A stretch of DNA of 64,000 nucleotides from assembly GCF_036323735.1 (NCBI RefSeq), contig NC_086021.1, positions 158,878,976-158,942,975 of the forward strand, written 5' to 3'. How positions within the stretch are numbered: the stretch's first letter is position 1; every line of letters starts with the position of its first letter. The position numbers and the translations under genes were made by a program. The notes beneath the pieces were generated by a model. It was not told where the DNA came from. It worked only from the letters and a program-made list of their open reading frames with translations, and did no database searches. Source of the stretch: Rattus norvegicus. Its lineage: Eukaryota; Chordata; Mammalia; Rodentia; Muridae. Below are positions 22,153 through 33,741 of this stretch, in pieces.

Positions 22153-23464
22153 CTGGAGCTGGGCCATGAGCTCCCAGATCCCCAGAGAAGTAGCTGACAT
22201 CTTCAATGCCCCCAGTGATGATGAAGAATTTGTGTGTTTCCAGGATGATGTTCCCATGGAAAACCTGTCAGAGAGCTTTGGTAGTTTGGACTCCCTGGAG
22301 TTGGAGAAACAGAATGTGTGTTTGCATTCCAAATACTTCACAGAAGAATTTAGGATTTTCAAAGAGGACACGGGCTCAGAAAATAAAGATTTTTGAAGGA
22401 TTTACGGAGAGTGAGCTGAACATAAGCAGTAACCCAGAGCTCATTGAGTCAGAGCAGAGCGACTGTGACAAAGCATATCCCATGGTGAGTGACAGGGAGG
22501 AGGAGGATGAAGAGGAGGCTGTACCTTGAAGAGCCAGGTCTAAGAGAAGCAGTTTTGGTCTTGAGGTAGCCTTTCAATTCTCCACCAAAAAATCGGCAAA
22601 AACACCAGATAAAAATAGCTCATGCTTGCTGGACAGTAAGACCCATCTGAGAAGAGAGAAGAGCTCCAGACAGCACAAGGAAAAGGAAGACCCTGCTTCT
22701 GATGCTGAGGATGAGTCCAGGGCTGAGATCCAGAAGAACTCAGATGCTCTGCTGAAAAGGGTCATGAACATCGACGTGAACAAGGCCATGCTCGATCAGT
22801 TGTTTGCAGAATTGAATTCGGTGCCAGAATTTTTCCCTGTGAGGACACTACCCTCAGCTTCTAGGAGGACAGCACTGCAACAGGCCTTCACAGATGGACA
22901 AATCACACTGCCCATGAACCGAACCAGAGCACAACCTCCAGAAAACTTTGCTCTGGGAAACTTCACCTTGGCCACCAAGCTTATCAAAGAGCTTTACAGC
23001 TTCAGAAGAAGAAGAAAGGCAATCACTGGGGGGAAATACCAGAAGCATAGAAGGCACCGGGTATCTTCTTTCTGCTCAGTGAAAGACATCACTGAGGAAG
23101 ACTTGGAAAATGTTGCCGTAACTGTGCAAGATAAAGTCTATGATAAAGTGCTTGGTAACAGGTGCCATCAGTGCTGGCAGAAGACCTTCAATTCCAAGAC
23201 GATCTGGAACCAGAGTTGTGGCGATATGAAGACAGTTCTGTGGGCTGTGCCTGCGGAATCACTCTGGGGAGGATGTGTGGACAGCATTGCTGGGTCTAAG
23301 GGGAGATGTCCTCCCTGCCTTGGGATCTCCATTTGCTGTTACTGCGGGAGGTGACATAGCTGCTGTGCCACTGGGATTCTCATTCATCTGGCCAAGTTCT
23401 ACGGTTATGATAATGTCAAGGAGTACCTGGAGAGCTTTCAGAAGGAGCTGTAGAAGATATTTGA
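22153..23464 (+). pseudogene. Cdca7l-ps: Cdca7l processed pseudogene
   Basis: An intronless copy of the CDCA7L (R1/JPO2) mRNA, a nuclear Myc-interacting protein with a C-terminal zinc-finger domain. The start region (SQIPREVADIFNAPSDDEEF) and the block KYFTEEF match the N-terminus. A longer open part at 22626-23354 covers SDALLKRVMNI and DITEEDLENVAVTVQDKVYD. The zinc-finger region keeps CHQC but has lost later Cys residues to frameshifts. Breaks: the expected ATG near 22153 reads CTG with an extra G after it, a stop sits near 22396, and shifts occur near 22530, 23215 and 23330. The end (ESFQKEL then a shifted stop) is at about 23464. A (TTTG)n tract follows at 23573-23608. No protein can be made. 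Confidence 0.88.
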
Positions 23465-23572
23465 GAGGAGAGGGATTGTTCAAACTTAATAGGCGGAGTC
23501 CCACAAGATGGATCTCTCTTGTGCCAGCCTTACACGCTTATTTTCTAGAATTTACTGGTTCTAATACTATTG

Positions 23573-23608
23573 TTTTTGTTTGTTTGTTTGTTTGTTTGTT
23601 TGTTTTTA
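23573..23608. repeat. (TTTG)n microsatellite
   Basis: About eight TTTG units, 110 bases after the Cdca7l-derived stop. Confidence 0.9.
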
Positions 23609-23796
23609 ATTGTTCATATGCTTAAAAAGATTTCTCAGGAAAATAGTAAAGCAGAGAAATTTGCATACATACCTGCACAGACCTGTGTTGTTACAAGTGC
23701 CTGCTGAAGATTTAAAAGCACAGTTTGAATGGGGCAGAGTTAAAGCCTCAGATAAACTGTAAGGAAGACCTTGTTTAACAGCTCTTGCCTTTGAGC

Positions 23797-24000
23797 TGTT
23801 TGACCGGTTCGGTTCAGTTCCGTTCTGGGCGGGGACCAGAACCGCAGCTACCTGCCTCTGACTGTTCCTAGATTCCTGTGTCCAGAGGCACTGTGCAGTT
23901 TCCTCTTGGGTCAGGGATGTGGGCAAAGGTGCGCAGAAGTGGCAGTCTGTCCTGCGGTCTCACGATGGTCCGCACTTCTGGGTGTTCAGCTCTCCAACCC
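23797..24000 (-). repeat. L1 5' UTR monomer fragment (F/Lx type)
   Basis: The segment GGTTCGGTTCAGTTCCGTTC, then GTTTCCTCTTGGGTCAGGGA, then CAGAAGTGGCAGTCTGTCC, parallels the monomer-like sequence at 56165-56560. It resembles the roughly 200-bp F-type monomers of murine L1 promoters, on the minus strand. No ORF1 or ORF2 follows, so it is an isolated promoter fragment. Confidence 0.5.
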
Positions 24001-24570
24001 CTTTGAGATTTCTTCTGAGGACCTCCTTTATGTCTTCACCTTGGTACAGCCACAGGTCCCTAAGCCTAAATTCATCTCAGCACATTCTCACCTGGCTGAC
24101 AGAATCCATCCTGGGATCACCTGTGGGGCGGCTGACTCGGGAATTGCTGAAACCTGATGTTAACCAGTCCAGCCGCTGCGACTGCTCCTCTTTCATCAGT
24201 ATCAGCTTCTGATAAATCCCCCATCCCCCAGTCTTTGCCTAGCATCTCAGGCTTCCTGGGTCCGTTGACATGTCCTAATGTCAGCAGGAAACAGATACAG
24301 AAGAGCAATCTGACATCCATTGTCCCACTTTACAGACTGAAATGCTATTTCAAAAAAAGTGCCCTGGGCACACTGTGAAAATGACCCCTCTTCATGATTC
24401 TGTTCATCCTGGTGGCTGTGAAAACTGATGGAATGCAATGCTGGATTCATCATTCTCATCAGAAATTTGCCCTCTGGAACCTGAAATGGCTGATCAGACA
24501 ACACTCCCAGGACCATCAAAAATCAGGCTGGGAAACGACTATAGGAACTCGCTTTCTAATTTGTACTTCT
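24001..24570. other. Gene-free stretch
   Basis: No gene or known repeat is recognised. Short frames such as 24394-24585 have no domain. Confidence 0.4.
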
Positions 24571-25020
24571 CCAGAGTGGTCATGAACACGAAAAGAAAAT
24601 CCACAGAATAAAAATCCTGAGGTCATAGGACCTCACAGAGACTTGACTGCCAATCAATCAGGGAACCTGTACGAGGCTGACCTAGGCACTGGGCACATAT
24701 GTTATGGTTGTGCTGCTTGGTCTTCTTGAGGGACCCCTAACAGTGGGAGCACAGGCTGCATTTGGCTCTTTTACCTGTGTCTGAGACCTTTTCCTCTAAC
24801 TGTGCTGCCTTGCCTAGACTTAATATGAGGGAAGGTGCCTAGACTAATCGCAACTTGATATGCATTATTTGGTTGATATTCCTGGGGGATAGGGCTGCAG
24901 TTTTTTTGAAGGGATCTGCAGTGGGCTGTGGAATTGAGCAGGACTGGGAGGAAATGAGGGAGAGGAAACTACAGTTAGAATATATTATGTGACAGAAGAA
25001 TGAATAAAAATGTAATATTA
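24571..25020 (+). repeat. Probable Lx-type L1 3' UTR fragment
   Basis: Blocks such as AATCAGGGAACCTGTACGAG, CCCCTAACAGTGGGAGCA, CTTGATATGCATTATTTGGT and a final AATGAATAAAAATGTAAT occur in this order in a common old rodent repeat that I associate with L1 3' ends. The class assignment is from memory of the consensus and needs a repeat search. Confidence 0.45.
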
Positions 25021-25436
25021 GCTAGAGACGAGATTACTCAAGGATTCAAACAAGAATCTGGCAGGGATATTCCAGAGTCTAACCAATAATAAGGCCTTTA
25101 AGATTGAATCAAGTTGAGTTCATGTTAGTGCAGACCCTAAACAATAATGTTCATGGACAAAGTTGAAGAGGCAGGGAAAAGGGAAGAGAATGGTAGAAAA
25201 AGGGGATTTGAAGACAGGCAGATTTTCAAATACTGACTCTGCAAGGCAAACAACTAGTACTTGACAAGACCTGATTAGGTTTGACAAGCAGTCTCCATGA
25301 GCCTCCTGTGGAATCTGCTATGAAAAAGACAGTTCTTAAAGTCTTGGATGCCAGTCTGAGGCATAATTCATTTTTATTTAAAGACAATGTTTGCCCCATT
25401 TTGTTATAGAAGTTCTATCACTGAGTTAGTTAGATT
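25021..25436. other. Gene-free stretch
   Basis: AT-rich sequence with nothing recognised. Confidence 0.4.
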
Positions 25437-25800
25437 TTTTTTTCTGTGACCAGACATCATGATCATAGCAACTCTTACAAGAGAAAACATTTAATTGGGG
25501 CTGGCTTACCCTTCAGTACTTTAGTCCATTATCACAATGGAGGGAAGCATGGTGGCATACAGACAGACAGAGTGCTGCAGTGGTAGCCGAGAGTTCTATA
25601 TCTGTATCTGCAGACAGCAAGAAAGTGACAATAAGCCACTATATCTGGTTTGAGGTTTGGGGATCTCAAAGTACACCCTCAATATTCCTTAATTGACACC
25701 ACAGTTACTTCAAAAAGTCACATCTGCTAGGAGTGCCATTGCTTATGGGGGGGTGGGGGTCATTTTTATTCAAGCCAACTGAGTCAGACACTCAGACGGA
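25437..25800 (+). repeat. Old rodent interspersed repeat, class unassigned
   Basis: Contains ACATTTAATTGGGGCTGGCT, TTAGTCCATTATCACAATGG and GTGCCATTGCTTATGGGG in the order of an abundant rodent mid-repetitive element. I cannot say with confidence which class it belongs to. Confidence 0.4.
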
Positions 25801-26154
25801 AACTTATGCACATACATACAAAGAGGGGAATATAGGGAAGCACTCTGTGGAAACTATTCTGGATATTAAGATGGGGTAATATTCTTCAGTAAGCAAGTTC
25901 TAAAAACCTGGGTAACCTGCTTCATATGCTTGCTGACTCTATATGATAAGAAGGACAGGTCAAAGCTGTGGACCATCTCAGGACAGAAGTAAGTGAAGGA
26001 GACAGCTCTCACTGTTTCTATTGGGTGAAAAAGAAATTATCCTGTTGCTGTTGGATACAGTAAAGGCAATGCACCTTGTCTAAGTGCACTCTTCTCATGT
26101 AGGAACTACCAAAGATAAGTTATTTCCAAGAAAACCTAACATAGCCATGAATTT

Positions 26155-26205
<51 letters not shown>

Positions 26206-26271
26206 GTGAAGACACATTCATTTATTACTTGGAATAAGGAGGAAATAGTTAAGCATTTTAATTTTGTTACA
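25801..26271. other. Gene-free stretch with (TA)n
   Basis: No gene seen. A (TA)22 run at 26159-26203 precedes old L1 B. Confidence 0.5.
26159..26203. repeat. (TA)n microsatellite
   Basis: About 22 uninterrupted TA dinucleotides. Confidence 0.95.
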
Positions 26272-27942
26272 TGTTTTTTTCCTTTTCTTTTTTTTATTGA
26301 AATTTTATTTACATTTCAGATGTTATTCCATACCCTGGTTTCCCGTTCAGAAGCCCCCTATGCCATCATGCATCCCCCTTTCTATGAGGGTGTTCACCCT
26401 TCCAAACCACTCCCTTCCTGCTTCCCCCTGACATTCCCCTATGCTTGGGGGGTCCAGCCTTAGCAGGACCAAGGGCTTGTTCTCCTATTGGTGCCCAACA
26501 AGGCCATCCTCGGCTACATATGTAGCTGGAGCCATGGGTCTGTCCATGTGTACTCGTTGAGGAGTGGTTTAACCCTGGTTGGTATTGTTGTTCTTATGCG
26601 GTTGCAAACCCCTTCAGCTCCTTCAAACCTTTCTCTAACTCCTCCAATGTGGACCCCATTCTCAATTCAATGGTTTGCCACTAGCAATTGCTTCTGTATT
26701 TATTCTGCTCTGGCTGAGCATTTCAGGAGACAGCTATATCAGGCTCCTGTCAGCACACACTTCTTGGCTTCATCAATATTGTCTAAGTTTGTGGCTGTAT
26801 ATGTATGGGCTGCATCCCCAGGTAGGGCAGTCTCTGGATGATCATTCCTTCAGTCTCTACTCCAAATTTATTCTGCATATCTCCTTCTATGAATATTTTT
26901 ATTCTCCCTTCTATGAAGGACTGAAGTGTCTACACATTGGTCATCCTTCTTGTGCTTCATGTTGTCTGTGGGTTGTATATTGGGATGTTCAATTATCAGT
27001 GAGTTCATACCATGTGTGTTTTCCTGTGATTGGATTACATCAGTCAGGTTGACATTTTCTAGTTCCATCCATTGGCCTGTGAATTTCATAAAGTCATTGT
27101 TTCTGATAGCTGAGTAGTACTCCATTGTGTAGATATATGACTTTTGCTCTATCCTTACCTCTGTTGAAGGGTATCTGGGTTCTTTCCAGCTTCTGGCTAT
27201 TATGAAAAATAGAACATAATGGAGTATGTTTTTGTTGTATGTTGGAGCATCATTTGGGTATATGCACAGGAGTGTTATAGCTGGGTCCTCAGGTAGTACT
27301 ATGTCCAATTTTCTGAAGAATCTCCAGATTGATTTCCAGAGTGGTTGTACCAGCTTTCAATCCCACCATCAATGGACAAGTGTTTCTCTTTCTCCACATC
27401 CTTGCCAGCATCTATTATCATCTGAGTTTTTGGTCTTAGCCATTCTGACTGGTGTGAGGTGGAATCTCTGGGTTGTTTTGATTTACATTTCCCTGATGAC
27501 TAAGGATTTTGAACATTTCTTTAGGTACTTCTCAGCCATTTGATATTTCTCAGCTTAGAATTCTTTGTTTAGCTCTGCACCCATTTTTTTAATAGGATTA
27601 TTTGACTCTCTGGATTCTAACCTCTCGAGTTCTTTGTAAATATTAGATATTAGCCCTCTATCAGATATAGGATTGGTAAAGATATTTTTCCAATCTGTTG
27701 GTTGCCATTTTTGTCATAATGACAGTGTCCTTTGCCTGACAGAAGCTTTGCAATTTTATGAGGTCCCATTTGTCAATTCTTGATCTTAGAGCATAAGCCA
27801 TTCGTGTTTTGTTCAGGAAATTTTCCCCAGTGCCCATGTGCTCCAGGCTCTTCCCCACTTTTTCTTCTATTAGTTTGAGTGTATCTGATTTCATGTGGAG
27901 GTCCTTGATCCACTTGTACTTAAGCCTTGTACAGGGCTATTG
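26272..27942 (-). mobile_element. Old LINE-1 fragment B, 3' end
   Basis: Minus-strand L1 running from the A-tail (T-run at 26287-26296) through the 3' UTR into the ORF2 C-terminal part. Translated pieces such as MEYYSAIRNNDFMKF (27109 region) and SDTLKLIEEKVGKSLEHMGT (27840-27890) match the ORF2 C-terminus. It is interrupted by many stops. The 5' end is truncated at the sequence matching 39077 of L1 E. Confidence 0.93.
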
Positions 27943-28159
27943 TTTAATATTTTAAAAACGTTTCTTTTGTGTCTTCTTGACACATTAATTATTGGGTTTT
28001 TTTTTCATTTCCAGAAGTTTGCACATTTCTTAGGGATTTATTTGTTTTCAGTTTAAATTAATAAAACTTAAAATATCGTGCTCAGATTGTAGTCTTCAAG
28101 TTGTATGCAGTTGTTATCAGTCCCTACCTCCATTCTGTGAGGTAAAAACAGTAGGTACA

Positions 28160-28393
28160 TAAACAGGCTGAGATGGAATTTAGGGAAACAACACCCTTTA
28201 CAATAGTCACAAATAATATAAAATACCTTGGTGTGACTCAAACCAAGCAAGTGAAAGATCTGTATGACAAGAACTTCAATTCTTTGAAGAAAGAAACTGA
28301 AGAAGATCACAGAAGATGGAAAGGTCTCCCAAGCTCCTGGGTTGGCAGAATTAATATGTAAAATTGGGCATTGTGCGAAAAGCACTGTATACC
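28160..28393 (+). mobile_element. LINE-1 ORF2 fragment in opposite orientation
   Basis: A plus-strand ORF2 piece (ETTPFTIVTNNIKYLGVTQT to GRINM) equivalent to 38451-38690 of L1 E, lying 218 bases beyond fragment B and inverted relative to it. It may be the inverted 5' part of the same insertion or an independent fragment. Confidence 0.9.
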
Positions 28394-29505
28394 TTTAGAA
28401 GACAGGCGAACCCTGAACAATCCATAAAGTACAAATCTAAACATTTCATAAAGGGCAGGTCACAGCAATAGAGATTGGGCATATGGGGGCATTGGTGAGC
28501 CTTAGGTCACTACACAGGAGGGCACTGTCGGGGTCCTTGAAATGCATTCCTTTAGATAATGTTAAGACAGCCCTGCTGTGAAGACAGGGCTACTGGTGAC
28601 CTCAGGAACTGATGGAGACATGATTGCTGCTCTCCCTCCTGGATAGGAGAGGCTGTCTGAGACTAGTGGAAAAATACTAGCCCTCACAGGATCCCATCAA
28701 AATTCCCAAGCAGCACACACTGTGCCTCAAGGCAAAAGTAATACCCAGGGTTGGGACTGCAGAGTTGACATCAGGCCACCAACACTTAGGGGTGTACCAA
28801 ATGGCACTCCCCAAGAAGAAAACATAGCCAGGAACCACCACATTGTACTTCTGTGTTGGGAAATATGTCCAAGGCTTATTCCCAAAATCACATCATAGAA
28901 GATACCATGCTGGGTGCTGGATCTTGGGCTGTGCCCCAGGCAGAGCAGTATCTATCAGGTACTATCACATTTTGACTGTTTTAGGCCCAGTACTCTGGTA
29001 GCCCACACACTGCCCCCTAAAACATGTCTGGAATCCTGGACACCAGCTATGAGATGACTGTAGGTCAGGCCTTGAGTCAGGGGGCCACACCAATGATCCA
29101 GTGATGGCAGTAGTAGTATCGAGGATGCAAAACTTCCTTTTATGGAAAACTCAGTACCCAGGTGCATGTGCAGCAGGAACAGAGGCCATCTAGAACATAT
29201 AAATGATATGAGGGGAGGAAACAGATGTCCCACTTCCACTGCAGTCCCTCCCATGTCACAATGGGGACTTTTTTCTGTTCAAATAAAATTATAGTTCATT
29301 CTATTATATATCCCCCTCCCATCAGTGGCCCACTTCTTTCTGCCTGCAGCTTTTGATTTTTCCTGCCTGGAACTTATGTCTAGTGCATATAATTATTTGT
29401 AAATCACATGAACATCTTAGTTTCCCTACATGAACATATTTCGTTCCCCCCAAGACCCTTATAATGCTGTCTTCTTGCAAATCAACATTGTACCCCACAA
29501 ACCCT
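28394..29505. other. Gene-free stretch
   Basis: No gene or repeat family recognised. A 99-codon antisense frame at 28955-29254 shows no domain. Confidence 0.4.
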
Positions 29506-29517
29506 AGATTGCACTCT

Positions 29518-32126
29518 TTTTTAATTTTTAATTAGATATATTTCTTTAGGTTCATTTCAAAGGTTATTCCCCTTCCTGGTTTCCTGTCCATAAGCCCCCA
29601 TTCCCTTCCCTCTCCCTCCCCAATGTGGGTATTACCCCTATACTTCTCCCTTATTGCCCCCCATATCCCCCTGCACTGGGGTCCAACTTCGGCAAGACCA
29701 AGGGCTTCCCCTTCCACTAGTGACTCAACAAGGTTATTCTCTGCTACATATGCAGTTGGAGCCCTGGGTCAGTCCATGTACAGTCTTTCTGTAGTGGTTT
29801 AGTCCCTGGAAGCTCTGGTTGGTTGGCATTGTTGTTTGTATGGGGTTGCAAACTCTATCAACTCTTTCAATACTTCCTCTAATTCCGCCCAAGGGGGTCC
29901 TATTCTCAGTTCAGTGGTTTGCTGCTAGCATTGACCTCTGTATTGGACATGCTCTGGATGTGTCTCTCAGGAGATACCTATATCCAGTCCATTTCAGCAA
30001 GCATTTTTTTTGTTTCATCAATCTTATCTAATTTTGATGGCTGTATATATATGGGACACGTGTGTCAGGCCCTGAATGGCCATTCCTTGAGTCACTGCTA
30101 TAAACTTTGCTTCCATACCCCCTCCTATGGATATTTCCCCCTTTTAAGGAGGAGGGGGAGCATCTACATTTTGGTCATCCTTCTTCTTGACCTTCCTGTG
30201 GTCTGTGGATTGCATCTTGGGTAATTTGAGCTTTTTGGCTAATATCCACTTATCAATGAGTTCATACCAAGTGTGTTTTTCTGTGATTGAGTAACCTCAC
30301 TCAGGATGATATTTTCTAGTTCATTCCATTTGCCTATTAATTTATGAAGTAATTGGTTTTGATAGCTGAGTAGTACTCCATTGTGTAGATGTACCACATT
30401 TTTTTGTATCCATTCTTCTCTTGATGTGTATCTGGGTTCTTTCCACCTTCTGGCTATTATAAATAAGGCTACTGTGAACATAGTGGACCATGTGTCTTTG
30501 TTGTATGTTAGAGCATCTTTTGGGTATATGCCCAAGAGAGGTATAGCTGGGTCCTCAGACAGTGGAATGTCCAATGTTCTGAGGAACCTCCAGATTGATT
30601 TCCAGAACGGTTCTACCAGTTTGCAATTCCACCACCAATAGAGGAGTGTTCCTCTTTCTCCACATCCTCACCAGCATCTGCTGTCACCTGAGTTTTTATC
30701 TTAGCCATTCTGACTTCTGTGAGGTAGAATCTCACTGTTGTTTTGATTTGCATTTCCCTGATGACAAAGAATGTTGAACATTTCTTTAGGTGCCTTTTGG
30801 TCATTTGATAATCCTCAGCTGAGAATGTTTTGTTTAGCTCTGTACTCAATTTTTAATAAGGTGATTTGGCTCTCTGGAATCTAACTTCTTGAATTCTTTG
30901 TATATTTTGGATATTAGCCCTCCATCAGATATAGGATTGGTAAAGATCTTTTCCCAATCTTTTGGCTGCCATTTTGTCCTAATGACAGTGTCTTTTGCTT
31001 TACAAAAGCTTTGCAGTTTTGTGAAGTCCCATTTGTTGATGCTTGATCTTAGAGCATGAGCCATTGGTGTTTTGTTCAGGAAAATTTCCCCAGTGTCCAT
31101 GTGTTCAAGACTCTTCCCCACTATTTCTTCTATTAGTTTGAGTGTATCTGGTTTGATGTGGAGGTCCTTGATCTACTTGTACTTAAGTTTTGTACATGGT
31201 GATAAGAATGGATTGATTTGCATTCTTCTATATGTTGACTTCCAGTTGAACCAGCACCATTTGTTGAAAATGCTATCTTTCTTCCATTGGATGGTTTTAG
31301 TTCCTTTGTCAAAGATCAAGTGTGTGTGTTCATTTCTGGGTCTTCAATTCTGTTCCATTTATCTACCTACCTGTCTCTGTACCAATACCATACAGATTTA
31401 TGACTATTTCTCTGTAATACTGCTTAAAGTCAGGGATGGTGATTCTCCCAGAAGTTCTTTTATTGTTGAGTATAGTCTTCACTATCCTGGGTTTTTTGTT
31501 ATTCCAAATGAATTTGCAAACTGCGCTTTCTATCTCTATAAAGAATTGAGTAGGAATTTTGATGGGGATTGCATTGAATCTGTAGATAGCCTTTGGCAAA
31601 TGGCCATCTTTAGTGTATTAATTCTGCCAATCCATGAGCATGGAGGATCTTTCCATCTTCTGAGATCTTCCTCAATTTCTTTCTTCAGAGATTTGAAGTT
31701 CTTGTCATGCAGATCTTTCACTTACTTGGTTAAAGTCAAACCAAGATATTTTCTATTATCTGGGACTGTTGTGAAGGGTGTCGTTTCCTTAATTTCTTTC
31801 TCAACCTGTTTATCCTTTGAGTAGAGGAAGGCAACTGATTTGTTTGAGTTAATTTTATACCCCGACACTTTGCTGAAATTGTTTATCAGGTTAAGTAGTT
31901 CTCTGGGGGAACTTTTGGGGTTGCTTAAGTACACAATCATATCATCTGTAAATAGTGATATTTTGATTTCTTCCCTTCCAATTTGTATCCATTTGACCTC
32001 CTTTCACTGTCTGATTGCTCTGGCTAGAACTTCGAGTAGTATATTGAATATGTAGTGAGAGAGTGGGCAGCCTTGTCTAGTCCCTGATTTTAGTGGGATT
32101 GCTTCAAGTTTCTCTCCATTTAGTTT
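29518..32126 (-). mobile_element. Old LINE-1 fragment C, 5' truncated
   Basis: Minus-strand L1 with its 3' end at 29518. It extends through the 3' UTR and ORF2 C-terminal part (MDIPLSEDPAIPLLGIYPKD near 30570) and RT (MIVYLSNPKSSPRELLNLIN near 31940), and is truncated upstream of the RT catalytic region at 32126. It has numerous frameshifts and stops. A degenerate target duplication is likely: AGATTGCACTCT at 29506-29517 against AGACTGCACCCTCT at 32127-32140. Confidence 0.93.
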
Positions 32127-32140
32127 AGACTGCACCCTCT

Positions 32141-32924
32141 GAACCAGAGTGCTGGGAGTAGCCATGAGTAAAGTGTCAGCCTTTCTTTACTTACTGGTGG
32201 ATTATGTATTCAGGCCCCTGCCATTTGTTCCAGAGAAAGGCCCATAAACTGGGAATGAGCCAGAACATGGAAGAAATTACCCTAGTGTCAAAAGTCTGAG
32301 GTTCTAGGAAGACCTTAAAGCCATCAACTCTTTAAAGCACTCAAACTAACAGATGTGTAAAAAGAAACAAACAAAACAAAAAAAATAAGGCACAGAAAAA
32401 TGCCAGTCACAATTAATGCTTGTCAAAACCTGTGTGTACAATAAGGGTTGGGATCCATGAATGCCTTCTCCACACACCCACATGGCTAGGCACAGGAGCA
32501 TTAGGGATAGGTCTAAAAATGCAGAATGTGTAAACCTGTCACCATAATACTCAGGATCTTGAAAAATATGGAGAATTACTACCAGCCAGTCTATGTTTGA
32601 CAAAACCAGCCTGCTTCTAAGAAAGAGGGGGCCATTTATGTCAAGATGGGTAAAATGGGAGGAGAATATGTGGAGGAATGGAAGCCACAAAGGGAGGAAA
32701 ATATTGGATAGAGGAACCTAAAACAGGATGCTAAAATGATGGAAGACGATGATTTAAAACTAGAAATCAGCCAAGGTATAGCAAGAAGTCAGAGATCTAC
32801 TTCAGACAATGAATGTGGTGGTTTACTGTGAATTACCTAGGTTTGGGTCACCTGGGCTACTAGTATAATGAGATGATGTATCAAGAAATAGTGGTGGCAT
32901 TTTGCAGTGATAGTGGACAATAAA
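32141..32924. other. Gene-free stretch
   Basis: No gene seen. An A-rich segment lies at 32355-32395. A 114-codon antisense frame at 32346-32690 has no recognised domain. Confidence 0.4.
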
Positions 32925-33739
32925 ATTTATTCTGAGGACTGCACCTGGGACCAACCCTGTGTCACAGATCTCTGTACCCAGATCCCACCAGGAGAGAGTT
33001 GGGCTCCCAGGATTGCTGACACACCACTTCTCCTCAAAGGAAACTGCCTGGAACCCTCAGGACACAGGCACCTAAGAGCAATCTGGGATACGATCCTGAC
33101 AGTTTCCATATGTTCCCTGAGCTGACACAGTACCACAGCTCTCTGTACCCAAATCCAGCCAAGAGAGAGCTGGTCTCTCAGGAGTGCTGACACACAGGCT
33201 TACAGGAGGATCAAGCCACTGTCAGAGACAGCTAGACAAGCTAACACCAGAAATAACTAGATGTGGAGAGGTAAGTACAAGAACTGAAGCAACAGAAAGC
33301 GAGGCCACTTGGCATCATCAGAACCCAGTTCTCCCACCACAGCCAGCCCAAGATACCCCAAGACACTGGAAAAGCAAGATTCTGATTTAAAATCACATCT
33401 CATGATGACGTTAGAAGACTTTAAGAAGGACATATATAACTCCCTTAAAAAAAAACACAGGACAATACAGGTAAAAAGGTAGAAGCCCTTAAAAAGGAAA
33501 CACAAAAATTCCTTAAGGAATTACACAAAAACACAACCAAACAGGTGAAGGAATTGAACAAAACCATCCAGGATCTAAAAATGGAAATTGAAACAATAAA
33601 GAAATCACAAAGGGAGACAACCCCAGAGATAGAAAACCTAGGGAAGTGATGAGGAGTCTAGATACAATCATCACCAACAGAATACAATAGATAGAAGAGA
33701 GAATATCAGGGGCAGAAGATACCATAGAAAACATTGACA
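32925..33739 (+). mobile_element. Old LINE-1 D, 5' part (5' UTR and start of ORF1)
   Basis: Plus-strand old L1. The 5' UTR contains two copies of a unit of about 171 bp; the core CTCTGTACCC recurs at about 32970 and 33141, each time followed by AGAGAGnTGG. The ORF1 relic follows from about 33258, with a coiled-coil-type Lys/Glu-rich reading interrupted by frameshifts. It stops at 33739, where L1 E is inserted, and resumes at 40777. Confidence 0.9.
33726..33739. repeat. Target-site duplication of L1 E, left copy
   Basis: AGAAAACATTGACA in the ORF1 relic of L1 D, identical to 40763-40776. Confidence 0.95.
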
Positions 33740-33741
33740 GA

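Noticed and set aside
22626..23354. A 242-codon frame that might be an expressed gene
   Set aside because: It is an internal part of the Cdca7l retrocopy; its C-terminal end is out of frame with the zinc-finger region and its start is an internal codon.
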